Counted from the first letter of the stretch, positions 23,191 through 36,770 are shown. The stretch: 64,000 bases of DNA from Hyposmocoma kahamanoa (GCF_003589595.1 NW_020653719.1:2346931-2410930), one strand, 5' to 3'. Program-made: numbers and translations. Notes: a model not told the origin generated them from the sequence alone.

Positions 23191-24496
23191 CACACCTTGT
23201 ACTTTGACATGCTCAAGAAACATTTCATGTTTCAAGAAAATTTTTCATTTCAGTTTGCATTGGGAAAGTTTACATAAAAGGCGATCCGGGTCGTTTTCAT
23301 TCAGTCGTTTTTCATTGTGCTCTACCTGAGCGTAATATTCGGAAATGTTTGGTCTCTATTTACTGGCTAAGCTTGAATTTCTAATGCCAACCTCGCATTT
23401 TCTATGCTAGCTCAAGCGATCTCCTATGGTGTAAATAAAATGAAACGTTCACGAAACTACCAAATCGACCGGCCGTAAGAGTTCTTCTGAAATTAATGTA
23501 TATATTTTTCAGCAGATACGGGTAACACTGATCACCTGGTTCGTCTTTAATTCGGGTTAACGTGAAATGACGACGACGTGATTATTTCGCCTCCACGGGC
23601 GTCGCGTTGCCAAATGGAAAGCCATTTCTCCAAATTTAGACTATTAGTGTTATAAGTGAAAAATATACTTAAAAATGCCAAAGGTCGCCTAAATAATTGA
23701 ATTTTTCATAAATTGGTAATGTGATTTTTTAATACTATTAAAAATGGAATTAAAAAACTTCCGAGAAATAGGTTGTGAAATTAGATTGCTAGTTGGTAGC
23801 TAATTGCTTATAAAATAAAAATTATATTGACCTACGTATGACCTCTAAGTGATGTCTTCATTTAGTATGGTACAGCTTTAAACTTTTTATGAGTGCAAAA
23901 AGTTGGAAAATGCCATGCTTAATACCATGTCACTTGACCTCGATTGATTGCTAAGATGGATTCAGATTCTTGACATGACCGTCAAGTCTCGACTGGCGGT
24001 GGCTCCGCCTGGAGTTGCTATTTTGTGTCAAAAGTAAGCTTATGGCAAACAATTAAAGCATCCACACATAAGTCGACTTAACTAATGAGACAGGATGCAA
24101 CAAACACATAGACTGCAAATCAAAATAGGTTAGTATATAATTAGGTAGGTAGGAGAAAAGTTTATTTTTACTGGGTGTCCATTTTCTTAATTTCATTATA
24201 ACTTTAATTTTAGACAAATGGTGAACAATGAAGTAGTGAATATTATAAATACGTAGGACTAGCGGTGGGCCGACCTTGAACGCAGAACAAAGAAGGGGGC
24301 GCCACCCTACACCTCGTTTTAGTGCCCCGACTGTTTGCGGTAGTCTCGACTGTACTTCTACTCTGTAACATGTATCACCATGTGTAAATAAAACTGGAAT
24401 ACTGCGTTAAACAGAACAAAAGGAGAAGAAATATATTGTGAAAAGGAATGGGGGAAAAACCACAATGTTCATTATTTTTTTATAACACACACGCTC

Positions 24497-24690
24497 GTAA
24501 CCCCGCACTAGGGAAACCCTATATTGCTGGTGCCATGAACACACAAATAAACATCACAAATTACACCGAAACTGACGAGAGAAACAATAGTAGGCCATAT
24601 AAATATTTCTCCCGGCCCGGGAATCAAACCCGGTACCTCAACGTGGCCGTCCAGTGTGAAAATTGTAAGGCCACGCAGGCAGTTAATGTG
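24497..24690 (-). mobile_element. tRNA-derived SINE, family 2
   Basis: Minus copy containing complement of GGTTTGATTCCCGGGCCGGG and GGAGAAATATTTATATGGCC, ending at the AGGGTTTCCCTAGTGCGGGG tail (complement at 24497-24518). Family 2 has further copies at 31683, 49395, 50481, 52507 and 59393. Confidence 0.72.
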
Positions 24691-25296
24691 CAACAGGCGG
24701 CGTTATTACTATGTAGCAATTTTTCCAGGCCACCTTAGAACTTTGGGATTATGCAAAAGAAACATTTTTTCACTTGAAACATTTTTCATTGTCTCATACG
24801 AGTTGTTAGCAACTTTAAGAAGTATCCGTTTTCGATACGAAATTTTAATTTTGTAATATATTACATATGAACTAAAACTGGTAACTTGAGACGATAACAC
24901 TTGGCAACGTTAAGCCACGACCAGCTGGCAAGCGTCCTGATCAAAACCTCTGACCTAATTCAAGTTCAGCGGTTTGATTTCCGTTCCAATAGTCTGTAAA
25001 ATTTATTTCTGGACGGGTTGAAACAATAATTTTAATATTTCTTCTGAGGTCAAGTCTCATACAATATCTTAAACAAAGCAAATGTCACTTTTGATCACTA
25101 AAATGCCAGAAACTTACGTTGTGATACGAATCTACCAACTAAAACACATCCTTTTCTAAAACTAAAGTTTTTTGTTATAAAGGGTGAAGGGGGAGCGAAG
25201 AAAAAGAATTCAATTTTGTCACAGGTGGTGCTACGATAAAAAAAGCCATTAAAACCAAAAACAAAGATCTGCAGCAAGCATATACAGAATTGGTTA

Positions 25297-25370
25297 GGTC
25301 CGTAGCTCAGTTGGGAGAGCGATAGCCCGCGTTAGGCGAAAATGTCGCTGGTTCAAGTTCAGCCGGATTG
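25297..25370 (+). other. tRNA-like sequence (SINE head or tRNA pseudogene)
   Basis: The D arm pairs (GCTC/GAGC around AGTTGGGA) and the T arm has a canonical TTCAAGT loop with a pairing stem. The anticodon arm does not fold with a T at position 33 and the acceptor stem relies on G-T pairs. It is followed by a T-rich stretch. It is not a functional tRNA by eye. Confidence 0.45.
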
Positions 25371-25539
25371 AAGAAATATTTTTTTTTTTAGTTTGTTCGA
25401 CCTTTGTATCAATTATAACTCGATACAATCGTTAGAAAAAGTAAGTCAAATGAACATGATCGCCTGATGAAAGCACGAAGTACATTTTATACTTGTTTTT
25501 TTTCAAAAATACGGTGGTTTGCATTAATATTAGACATAA

Positions 25540-25730
25540 CTGGTTGATAACTGTACCACCTCGGTCAACCGTGACCACGGGACCTGTAAAGGGTCCGAAA
25601 CAAACAAACAAACCAACGTTACGGATACACGTTACACATAGGAAATGAAACCATATCCTATGTGTAACGTGTAACAATCGCGAAAACCTAAGAACTCGAT
25701 ATACATTTGTTATTTTATTACTCATACTCG
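25540..25730. repeat. Retroelement-tail-like repeat with hairpin
   Basis: Shares GGGACCTGTAAAGGG, CTATGTGTAACAATCGCG-like and AACCTAAGAACTCGATA words with 51230-51400. A hairpin lies at 25629-25671 (ACACATAGGA/TCCTATGTGT arms). Confidence 0.5.
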
Positions 25731-26525
25731 TGTATGTTTGAATTGAAAGTGCGTGCGTGTTGGCGTGTCTACAGATGTGCGTAGACTAGCTGCCCCTTCA
25801 TGGTCATGTAGGAAATCGATAAAAGTTTGATGACACTACTCGTTTCTTCAATAGTAAACAACAAACACAACTTTAATTAAAGTTGGCTTAAATATTCGTG
25901 GTAAATTAAAAATGACTTGGAGCTCGTCCAATATCTAAGACGTAGAAATCTAGAATACTACGTGTGAGACTTGAAAAGATTGAAAGATGAAACAATCACA
26001 CAATTGATTAAAAAAGTAGGTCATTCTCGATGTTTTTCCAAACCTTATCAAAACCGCAAATTTTATTTCGGAGATTCGTCCAGGCTGTGATTTGTCACAA
26101 CTTTAGCAAATTATCTCAGGGTAGCAGAGGTGAAATTCCTGAATATAGATGAAATTATGACACTAAATCTTGATTTTCAAAGTACCTATGTGATTTCATT
26201 GAGAAATAAATTGTAAATGAACGAATTGGAAAGTGAAATTTCAAGACATTATATAGAACGGTTACGCGAACATGCGATGCCGTGCCGTCTACAGACCCGA
26301 CCTTGGAATTCTAATGATACCAATTTACTGTACTGTAAATTGCAGAGGTAGGTTTGCTCGTTTTGACAATGAATGATATGCTCTTTCAATATTCTGCTTT
26401 GTCGTACTATAAATATTCCTTGCGACTGTGTCAATGAATTTTCGAAATTTATAATCTTAGGCTTGTCCAATATTTGCGTACAAGGTTTAGCGGATTTTCT
26501 GTAAAAGATTGACAATATCTTATGT

Positions 26526-26634
26526 ACAGGTCAAGAGCACATCAAGCTTGGCACTTATGATTTAAATTCTACTCTATGCCGCTCGCAATAACAACGGTCC
26601 AAAGTGTCAAGCTTGATGTGCTCTTCACTGTACT
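26526..26634. repeat. Inverted repeat with about 25-bp arms
   Basis: GTACAGGTCAAGAGCACATC on the left pairs with GATGTGCTCTTCACTGTAC on the right (imperfect), extended inward by AAGCTTG. The spacer is about 55 bp. It is probably a small MITE. Confidence 0.6.
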
Positions 26635-28274
26635 TATTTGTCAAAGATATGCATGTGGCATAACCAGAAACTGGAACAGGCAGAGTGTATTTACGTAAAT
26701 TTCGAGTAATACGCATAGCATGGTCAATATTTCTCTCTGAAATTCTGGAACAATTAAAAATAAAAGTATACATAAAAAAAAAAAATAATATTACATATTT
26801 TTACTTAAAATTTCAAGACTTTTCTCTAAGTACACTAGCATTAAAGCAATTGCCAGTTAAATATCAAAAATATAGCAATAGTATTATTCACTCTAGGTGT
26901 ATTACTTCCCTGGAGTTATGGTAAATATTATATTCTATCAATTACGATTTCGAGTCGTGACCTTACTGAAACCAAAATTAAGGCATCATAAAATACGAAC
27001 ACATTTGGTTGAGGCAAGCTTTTTCCGTAAAAATGGAAAGATGTCTAGCTAAATGCCCCTCAAGGAAGCTTCTAATCCTGAATTCCCATCTAATTCAACT
27101 CGAGAATCGACTGACAAAGGGTAATTCCCGAAAAATTGCGCATGGCGTTGATCTATTGAACGAAAGTGGACAAGATCTGTATATTATCTATTCAGTATTC
27201 ATATTAGATACGTGTTTAAGACGCTTTAAAATATTGAAAAGTAACGATTAATAATGTCGAAATATTTTTAAATGAAGCATTCAAAGCAGTTTTTTGAGCT
27301 CTGACGTAAGTCTCGAATGAGAATTCTTTTACGATACATGTTTGGAGTAAGACATAGGCATCGATAGAGAGCATAATTTAAGTTTCTCATCTTGCTCGTG
27401 TCAGATATTTGACCTCCGATTACTATCGTCTACGTTTGCTCGTTTATTTAAGAAATATCTTCTCATCAAGACAAAGACGCGTATGTCCAACGCATTAGAA
27501 AGCAGTTCATGTTTGCCTTCCAGTCTGTAAATAAGGTTTGCCGTTATTTCCGTTGGATACGTATCCCAAAAAGTCCAGTAATCTCTAGCGAAGATATCAG
27601 CTCGACGATGTAGCACGTCGCCGCTCGCCGAAAAATCAATAGACGCGCGCAACCCCCCTTGCCCATAGAACGTGGCCCCGCTTGTGTCTACCATCAATGC
27701 AACTTTTTACTTGTTTTATGCTTTCATGTGCCTCAATTAAAATCATTATAAAGCTACATTACATATAGACAGGAGATGGCCCGTTACGTTGACAGTATAC
27801 CGAGTTATTTGCGTAACTGGCTAAGTATGAATTAAACAACAAAACTGACATTCACTACATCGTAATGATTGCAGTACCTTTTTATTGTATTACTTGATAC
27901 GTATATGGTACGTACATAACAAACACACTTCTAAATCAATTTTATGTAAATGGAATTTGTGTTATCTAAAACCAGTATACTTATAATAGCTGCGGCATCG
28001 CATGACAAAGGAAAGCAATTTGTTGGAAGCGCTAAGCACCCGACCCAAGTTACATTATGGCTGTAATCTAGGTATATTCAACATAATTTGGATTCGACAC
28101 AACTGGGATGCGAGGGTGTTTAACATTTAACATTTTGGGGTAATTAACAAAAAGATAATAGAAAAACATTGACCATATGAAAATTTAAAGGCCAGTATAA
28201 TTGTCAATGTGGTTTGCATAATTACAACAGAAGTTAATATTAAGATCTTTAACGATTAGCGCTTTTCAAAAACT

Positions 28275-28390
28275 AGCTGCGAAATTTTGAATTTTGATTA
28301 GGGATCTATCCACCAAACTTTTATTAGCTTCGAAATTTTGAGGCCTCGAGAGGATCCATCTACCAATAAAACTTTTATTGGCTTCTGACT
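28275..28390. repeat. Tandem duplication of about 52 bp
   Basis: AGCTGCGAAATTTTGAATTT...CTTTTATT is followed directly by AGCTTCGAAATTTTGAGGCC...CTTTTATT, with a weaker third start (GGCTTCTGACTTTTCGG). The units share GATC(T/C)ATC(C/T)ACCAA. Confidence 0.65.
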
Positions 28391-30664
28391 TTTCGGGGCT
28401 ATACAAACGTGACATTAAATGTTTGCAGATGACGGCAAAACTGCCTGTTTGTCTACTTTCGTACAAAAGGGTACTTCAAAATTAGTCGTCTAATGTCTTT
28501 CCGTTTGAGATTGCGCAATTTTTTGCTTATTTGATTTGATTTGTGACTATATTATTACTACACTGTATAATTTATGGTTTATTTAAGAAACTTGCAAACT
28601 TATTTCCAATGATATCAAGCTCTCGTAAAGCTATTTCATCGGTTCTATCAACACTGGGTATTCCCGGATTATACGTATACATGCTTTGTCCACACACAAA
28701 GATTAACTTTTTTGAAATAATAATCTTCGAACATCATGACGTACAGAATAAATAGCCTCATGATGACCTGTAAAATTATTCAGATGATCTTTATGTTTAA
28801 GTGCCAACGATAACAAAGTACTTTCGCATGTAATTAATAAGTTTTGCGAAATGAGAATTTTATGAACGAACATGAATCACACGATAAGATAATGACGTCA
28901 CTCTTGTCGCTCACGAATGACGTTCATGATGTGCTTTGAACGCAATAGGGGTTAATTATACGGTGTTTGACGCGCCACCCGCCATTGCGTCGAATAATTC
29001 TAGTCCTGTCTAATCAAGGTCAAGACAAAAACCTTTGACAAGGACAGCGAAAGCAATACTAGATTCCACAGTTATACACAATTTAGGGCCCATCTCAAGG
29101 TTTCGACGACTGGAGAATTATATTTACATAATCGCATGTTCGCTTTACGCATACGAGAAGGAAAGCGAACAATACAGTTGGCAAATTTGTGATCAAGACT
29201 TTGTTCCACATCCGTTGTATAAGCGTCGGATTATTAAATAGAAGATTATGTAAAAATAACAACAAACTTATATTTTTAGGGCAACAATAGTGGTTCATGC
29301 AATGGATGTTGAATTTGTGTAAATAGTATGATTATTATAATTACTCTTGTTTTGAATAAATAACTGATACAAGGTATTTTTATAGGGATCATACTTTTAG
29401 ATCCCGCTGTCCGAATTGTAATTGAAATCAACGTCATACAAAATGGCTTCCTGAATCACAAGGCGATGCCAAAAAAATCTTAGGAACGTTTCGAAATCGG
29501 GAACATTTGAGAAAATTCTGATTTCCGCGGACACGATTTTCTTTCACTGCCAATCATAGCATTCAACTTTTCTAAGATGTTTTGAAATGTTTGTACTCTT
29601 TGCAAATAACATAACAAAGCTTAAATAAGAGCGAATGACAGGCATTCTGCCGAATGTTTTATCGCCGATACAATATTATTGTCAGCCAAAGGGATTATTG
29701 TCAAGAGCCGCTTTGTGTTCCGCTATTGAGTTTAATACTTTTCAGTTTCTGACAGCATTACACCAGAGTTGGCATAACTTCAGGGATGTTAAATACACTG
29801 GCACTCTGTGCCTTGGCACAAAGACACACAGAATGTGTTATAGGATAGTAAAACATTATAAACTTCAAGAGCCGGCTGATAAATTCGCAACCCGAGGTAC
29901 TTAATTTTATGTTTTTACTTTTCAATACATAGCCACGAGTGAGATACATTTTTCACATCATGTGTACAAACCCATTATTAATAACCCATAACCACTGAAA
30001 AGAATATTGTTTGATTTGACTCCAATGTCATCGGAACTCTTCGGCATTGTGACTCCTTTTTCAACTACGAAAAAGGGAAAAAGGGAAAAAATGGAATGTA
30101 ACTAAGCGCCTGGTCGGTACTCTAGGGTTGATGGTCAATTAATCTGAAAATGCCCAAATAGCCTTTTAAGGGCTATTGGCCTAGCAATACGTGCTGTGAC
30201 AAATTCTCTTCGCCTGCCTCACGTGACTCAGCAACAAATTTGCGTAGTCTTGGTGATTCAATGTCGTTCCTCTAGGTTCTTCAATTAATAAAATTCCATG
30301 ACAAGCCCAGAAAATGGTTGCCACGGTCCTGCGCGGCGACTTTTCCACTTTGAATTTCTTCAGTGGCCTCCTTACTTATCCATTGCATTAACACCTGTTC
30401 GGACCCCGAATCATTCTGACTACTCTATGTTTCGATTGCCCAGTTCATCAAGTATGCCCAATTACAAATTTCATCCAAATTGTCCTAGGCAATTCCAAAA
30501 ACTTACCAACTCTTGAGTCGTCCCTGATTGTCGAACGGTGTAAACATTCGCCGTACATAACGCCCACTAATTTTCATATTTCTCATAATCTGTAACTTAT
30601 CTTTACTTTTCTATTTGTTACAAATTAAATTTTTGAACGTTTTGGGATTTTTTTATGCTACCAA

Positions 30665-30950
30665 CTGACGAGACAAACAAGTCGTTCGCCTGGTGGTGAG
30701 CGACACGCCTGTCCATAGCAGTTTGGTGCCACTCTTTAAATCGCAAAGATCTGAGGGGAATTGCTACAGCGCCCACCTGTATCACACTGTGACATAAGTT
30801 GACAATTCGAATGTGCCTGTAATTTCATCAGCACCCTTACCCTTCAAAACCGGAACGCAGTAACGCTGACATAATGGCTTGGTTGCAGAAATAGGTAAAG
30901 TGGCAGTACTACCCTGTTATCAGTGATGAGATGATGAGTAGTTAAATACC
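30665..30950. repeat. Dispersed repeat copy
   Basis: The best-preserved copy of the CTGGTGGTGAGCGACACGCC family, running through CGCAAAGATCTGAGGGG and GTGCCTGTAATTTCATCAGC to AGAAATAGGTAAAGTGGC. No open frame. Confidence 0.65.
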
Positions 30951-31129
30951 GTAAGCTGCGAATTTAACAATCATCCTTCAGTAGCAAAATTTTTCGTCTA
31001 ATTAGCCATACTGCCAGATTTTAGAAAGTTATGTTTCATCAATATTTTTGAAATTGTTATATCATTACAGTGGCCATTTTGAAAGTGCTAGGTATAGGCC
31101 TTCTCTTAAAAAATATCATCAGCTTATTG

Positions 31130-31185
31130 CAAGAAGTCATTATTACCATTCAATTTATATGGCAATTAATGACTTCTTGCACTAA
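31130..31185. repeat. Hairpin, 17-bp arms
   Basis: TTGCAAGAAGTCATTA and its complement TAATGACTTCTTGCA flank a short loop that contains a second small palindrome. Confidence 0.6.
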
Positions 31186-31682
31186 GCCTACAATATTTTA
31201 GTTTTAAGGTAAATATGTAGCTTTAAGGACAGCTAATTTACATGCAATGATGCCTTTAACTGCATTTTAGATCTATATTTGGAGGAATTAAGATGGGTTC
31301 CTAGGACAGAGCTTGCACTACTTAGCACTTTTCCAACCCATGTGTAGTTGATATTAATTTATGCCAATGGAAGGTTTGCTGGTGCTTATAGTACAGGTTT
31401 TTTTAAGAACCAGCAGTTATATGTACTGATTCTTTGATACTTACTTACTGTACACTATGCATGTTGTATTATTATTACAGCAAATAAAAAAAATATAATT
31501 ATATATTATTATTAATATTTACTCTAGTAGCATTGATGAAATCTACACATTGGAGAAGGTCCACTTAACTTTTATCTCCAATAAAAACTGGATATTGAGG
31601 TAACTATTTACAATGTGCCACAAAAACATATCATATAGTTACTGTTTCAAACATTACGAATTTTATTACCATTTTTCTTTTC

Positions 31683-31855
31683 AGACACTAGGAAGACCCT
31701 GTATCACGAGTGCCAATGGACACACACATAGACAAATTACACTAACCACATGGGAGATATAAACGGACGCCAAACAAATGTTTCTCCCAGCCCGGGAATT
31801 GAACCCGGGACCTCTGTGTGGCTATCCAGCATGATAACTGTTTGACCGTTTGTAA
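31683..31855 (-). mobile_element. tRNA-derived SINE, family 2
   Basis: Minus copy with complement of GGTTCAATTCCCGGGCTGGG and the AGGGTCTTCCTAGTGTC tail. Its divergence from the other copies indicates an older insertion. Confidence 0.7.
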
Positions 31856-32566
31856 TAAAATTTATATTACATAGAACAGTAAGTACAATTTACATTAAGG
31901 GCCAGGCTGCGTTCGATAGGAAAAATATAAGAAAAGAACTTTACAAATTTGTTCTGGTTTGAATATCCTGGGTAGTGCCTCCAAATGCATTCTGTAACTC
32001 CGGTGCTCATAACACTGAAAATTCTCTAGTTTGAGACAAGGACCAATTGGTCACATTATTATATAAATAAATCTCTATTACATTATTATATTCTAAAACA
32101 TTGCATATTTTAGAGCATAATCAAAATAATGTAACAAATGGATAAGTATCTGAGTGGCCCTTATCAGATTAGTTGTATTTATCATGGGAAAATCACACAA
32201 CTAAATTTAGGACACTAAGCACCTACTCTTTTAACTAGAGAATTGAGTACCTATGGGAGTTTTACCCAGAAGAACAACCTATAAGAAAACTATATGTAAC
32301 AGAAAGCTATATGACCCTATCTTGCACAGTCGAAAGAGAATAAAATATGTAAATCTACCCAGTTGGCATCACCACGTATGACATCACGAACGATGATGAA
32401 TCAACAAAGAAAGTTGTTCCGCTATACTTACACACTTACTTACTTTGAATAAAAATACACCATATATCTTAATAAGATAATGAAGAAAGTACTCGACGTG
32501 ACAAATGAGGTTTTTAAACCACTTCAGTGAGAAATTGTTGACAATAACAAATAAAATATCTCTTAC

Positions 32567-32673
32567 CTGAAATATTGTTTTAACTAGCACCTAAACAAAT
32601 TGAAGTGCTCGAAGACACTTAGCACACCACTATAGGCACAAATACAGCACAATGAGGAAAAGGCTTTCGCACT
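32567..32673 (-). other. Candidate Snap25 5' UTR exon
   Basis: The coding start exon at 17103 needs a non-coding exon upstream. Here an ATG-free segment of about 107 nt runs from an arthropod initiator-like TCAGT (A at 32673) to a strong CAG/GTAAGAG donor (GT at 32566-32565). It would join directly to the GATG of exon 1 across a 15.5-kb intron. The splice signal and lack of ATG are seen; the link to Snap25 is inferred and another minus-strand gene could own it. Confidence 0.42.
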
Positions 32674-32800
32674 GACAGAGCTTCGTCGCAGTCAGGACTC
32701 GCAGGTCGATCGACTCGGATGAGGTTAGGCGAGCGAAATGCGCAATGTTTTGACTATGCGCATTGACCTTCGAAGAAATGGTCATGCGCAATAATAAAAT
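32674..32800 (-). promoter_or_regulatory. Candidate promoter with repeated TGCGCA sites
   Basis: Immediately upstream of the candidate 5' UTR exon the minus strand has three TGCGCA motifs within about 70 bp (about 32735-32790), resembling half-sites for the NRF-1/Ewg family. GC content is higher than around it and no TATA box is obvious. The motifs are seen; the promoter role is inferred. Confidence 0.35.
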
Positions 32801-35410
32801 AGATATTATTGCGAAATAACATCAAACTTTTTTACAATTATTTTGTATTTTTATTCATAAGTTTATTAAAAAATTATATCACATTAACCAGTAGCGGATT
32901 GGTATTTCTAAATGTCAAACGCCAATAGGAATCGAATTTGGTTAATAACGCCATCTAGTAACGAATAGCGCATTGAGAACTAATGAAATGATATAGTTTA
33001 TCTATTCGACAATAGATGGTGCTAAACGTTATCTAAGTAGCAAAGTATAAACCAAAGAATTAAACGTAAAATTTGTAGTTTATGAATTATATTTATTAGT
33101 AGTATAGTTTTCTTTTTTAGTCTTCTTCTTTATAATATTATTGCTCCATCGATACAATCGATGATTAAGGAAGGCACGCGTTTTTTACTCAGACTTTGGC
33201 CGGTGAATTTCGATAGAATCCGCTGAGAGGAAAATCTTTAATACAACTAATAATATTACAAAATTTTAAAGAAACGTAAGGTTCCTGAATAAATTATGTG
33301 TATACCAGTACTCGATCGAAATTAATTATAAATTATGATTAAGTATTTATAAACATATAACCAAAAACGGAACATTTTGAAATGCTGCCTTTTAGGAAAG
33401 CTCAGACCGGAATATAGCTAGAGTAAGAATATAAAAAAGCTTGTTTTTTTTAAAGCTTCATTTTGGTTTTTTGTTACAAGTTTCCGGTTTATAGACACAT
33501 CAATAGTGACCATACCAATCAATATTTTTATTAGTGATTTAAACCTTGAGCTTATCATACCAAAATATGATAAAATTATGTAGGCATTAAAATTTGAATT
33601 TTCAAATGAACAATTGTCACGTTTCAATTATTTTATCGACACTGATTACAACTATAAATTGAGATATTAATTTAATAGCTATTATTACAATGTAATAAAC
33701 CGTTTATCGTTGTCGTTTTACCGATCTTCATATGGCATATCCTATATACATATACGAATATTATTATTTATAACATAATTAATCACACATTACGGCGGTG
33801 CGCCATTTTTATGGTTCCCTAGCTAAATTTACATTAATTAACTTTTAAATTGGCTTCGTCTTATCTACCAGTACTATGTCAGAGGCCTTTTACCACCTTT
33901 TAAATCTTCGCGTATATTCATTGACCTACCATATATTGTTTAAACAAAGCCAAAAAAAGAAATGATAGCAATTTTTTTCGTTCTTCGGGACTGGATAAGA
34001 GCGTTTGCTCACTGCGTCCGATCCGAGTCCGAACGCGGCGGGACGGTCCTGCGCGGACGGATGTAGGGAGTTAAAAATGTACACACCATTCAGTGATAAC
34101 TATAAATGAAATATCTAGTAAAAATATATAGTAAAAGCGATATTCGTATTTACCCGGATTCAACTCGGACTTAGTGCACATGCGACATCCAAAATCTGTT
34201 TCGGATTCGGAACGTTTACGGATCGGAGGCAGTGCGCAAACAAGACAAAGCGTGTAATTAACCGTCATTAGCCATACTACCAGATCTTACATTTAAATTT
34301 TTCTTCAGTGATTTAATTTTCTGACATTTTCGCAGGAAAAATACATAAGAAAGACTTACTAAAAAATACTTACAATCGTTATTTCTTTACGGTGGCCACT
34401 TACGAATTGAGTAGGGGGTTTCAGAATTCGTCACTTAAAATTACTATTTACTTTTAATTTCCTAGTCTTGACGAAAACCATATAGGTGCAAGCATAGATT
34501 TAGTATATATATAGATTTTGCAAGTGCCTATTTACGGTTCTTGTGAGTATGATTTGAAAAATCACCTCTAGATGACGCATGACTCACGTACTCCATTGTT
34601 TTCATTGTTTTCCTATATATTATGTGAATCATTGCGGTTGCACCGATATTCCACAAATCTGTCAGTTGATAAATATGTTCATATAATGGAACCTGTTAAG
34701 AGTCGCGTCTTAATAAAGGAAATTAAAATATTTATTATTTTTTTATATTCATTTATTATTTATTGAAAATGCTTTATTGGTGCAGAGCACGCCTAATTAT
34801 ACTCTCCTGTACATTTTTGCTTGGATATACTTCCTTGGTTTTCCGTATCTCACATTTCTCGAATTTCCTATGTTTAAGTTCTCACCATCAAGTTATTTTT
34901 AACATTAATCTGGCATAATAGCGATTGCTGTTAATGATTTTTAAGAGTCGATACTACCTTAGCTCGAATTTAAATATTTCCCGTACTAAAGAGGTTATAT
35001 TGCGCGCGTCGAGCGGCAGTGACACTCACTGGCTTTATTTCAGATATTATTTTTTTACAAACGAAATTAAAGCCGTTTGAAAAATGTATATCGTATACTA
35101 TACGTGTCCTATTTACTTTAGTTGCTACTTATAAAAAAAACTTTGGTATATGTAAAGTACCTACTGAATACAGCGGTTTTCTCGTAAAATTTCAAGTTAT
35201 GTTTGTGTATTTTTGCCTGAAAATATTTAGGAATCGTGTTTTCACACCGCACACTATCAGTGTCATATTCTCAATTTTACTACATATTTTTTTTTCAAAG
35301 TGATTGATTTAACACTTTCACTGCCATACGGAATCAACCAAAGCCATTTGAGATTGTACCGACTCTTAAATGTATTTGTGATTTTGTAAAATCGACATCA
35401 ATAACAGCCA
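32800..35410. other. Non-coding stretch upstream of the candidate promoter
   Basis: AT-rich, no recognisable exon. About 33917-33940 carries one end (CATTGACCTACCA) of the hAT-type family. About 33990-34070 is a short GC-rich CpG patch of unknown meaning. Confidence 0.4.
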
Positions 35411-35411
35411 G

Positions 35412-35690
35412 TCAATGTACTGAATGCCAGCAACTTTTGCTTTCCTTTTTTGTTATAAAATATAAGTGAGCATTTGACCTCACATTATGGAAAGTCGACG
35501 ATGAAGCATGCACAACTAAATAATGCCTATTTTCTTTCACCTTGAATAGGTCCAAGCTATAGCGTTCACGGAATAAGTCTACTGGTATGGAATTCCACTC
35601 CATAGCCGTACGCCATATAAATGAGGAAGCATGACACTTCGTGCAAATCTTTGGAACACCCACTACGTCTCCTCTATAAAAATATATAAT
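35412..35690 (-). mobile_element. LINE remnant, C-terminus of reverse transcriptase gene
   Basis: The minus frame reads SSFIWRTAMEWNSIPVDLFR then YSLDLFKVKENRHYL. It matches the RTxxxWNSLPxxLF...FKxxV end of R1/jockey-like LINE polymerases. The rest of the element is missing. Confidence 0.65.
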
Positions 35691-36579
35691 CTAGTCTATA
35701 GGTACAATCCAATCTATCTATGTAATAATGCCTCTTACTAAACATGTCTATTGGTAAGTATATTTAACTGTTTACACATTTACCAAATTCATTATTATAT
35801 CTCCGTTTTTATTTACTAAAAAAACTTATCTTGAAAATGTCAATTGATAAGAAACCAACATTGTCGTAATGCAATTAATTTTGCAGTTTTAAAGTAGTTA
35901 CGCAAATCGGTTCAAAAAAGGACGTAAATCCCACACTGCATTTTTTAAAAGACGAGTGAATATGTATATCAGTTCATACCTTTTTAATACAAAACCCGCT
36001 TAAGTATGTACCAATGCCCTACCTATTTGCCGTCCAGCGGAGCATCAAATTGTGCCTGGTTTGTATGCAATACAAAAAAAAAATATTTGACTTTTTTTTC
36101 GTATGACTATACGACTACTTACCGTTCTTACAAACTCAATAACCAACTACATGGACGTTTATTTAATGTGAAAAGGATGTGCACACTTAGAAATCTTATC
36201 ATGTCTACCTAACAACAGGCAATTAATTATATTGTTTGCTATTAAAGAGGTCCCGATATAACGTCGTTTTGGAACGTACACAGGTATTGACTGATAACAC
36301 ATGGATAACACTAACAGGTACTTTCCTTATAGTTTAAATTACATTTTTTACCAAGAAAAGCTGTTAATTCCAGGCCGAGAAAGAATATAAATAGGTACGT
36401 ACGAGTAGGTAATTCATGTGCCAGACAACCACACTAATTACCTGTAGGGCGAACAAATGGGCGCGACATACGTGAGAGCGACATAAAGCGAGAGATCTCT
36501 ATGCGAGAATAGCAGTCTAAACGCTCTATGTCGTTCACGCACAAGTCGCGGCTTATCATGCTAGCCCTACTGGTGTCAA

Positions 36580-36770
36580 CCTAGGAATTCCCTGTGCCAT
36601 GAGTACCAGAGCAACGGAATTCAATCTAGGATACTACCCATGACACTCAGACTAGAATCAAAATAAAAAACTTGTTTTCCAAATTGGTCGTGCCTAGAAT
36701 TGAACCCAGGACTTGCTCATCCAGTACCCCTCAGCGCAAACTGGGTAGCCACCAAGGTCGTTAAGCAACA
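36580..36770 (-). mobile_element. tRNA-derived SINE, family 3
   Basis: Minus relative of 20052-20260: complement of GGTTCAATTCTAGGCACGAC, CCAATTTGGAAAACAAG and GAATTCCGTTGCTCTGG. Diverged. Confidence 0.6.

Larger units (their letters stand above)
25740..30660. other. Intergenic or long-intron sequence, little recognised
   Basis: AT-rich sequence without a recognisable host exon. Items noted within it: the inverted repeat at 26526, a protein-like minus frame at 27401-27697, a two-copy tandem repeat at 28275-28390, and small unidentifiable open frames elsewhere. Confidence 0.4.

Noticed and set aside
25297..25370. Functional tRNA gene
   Set aside because: The anticodon arm does not fold properly and the acceptor stem is weak; better read as a SINE head or pseudogene.
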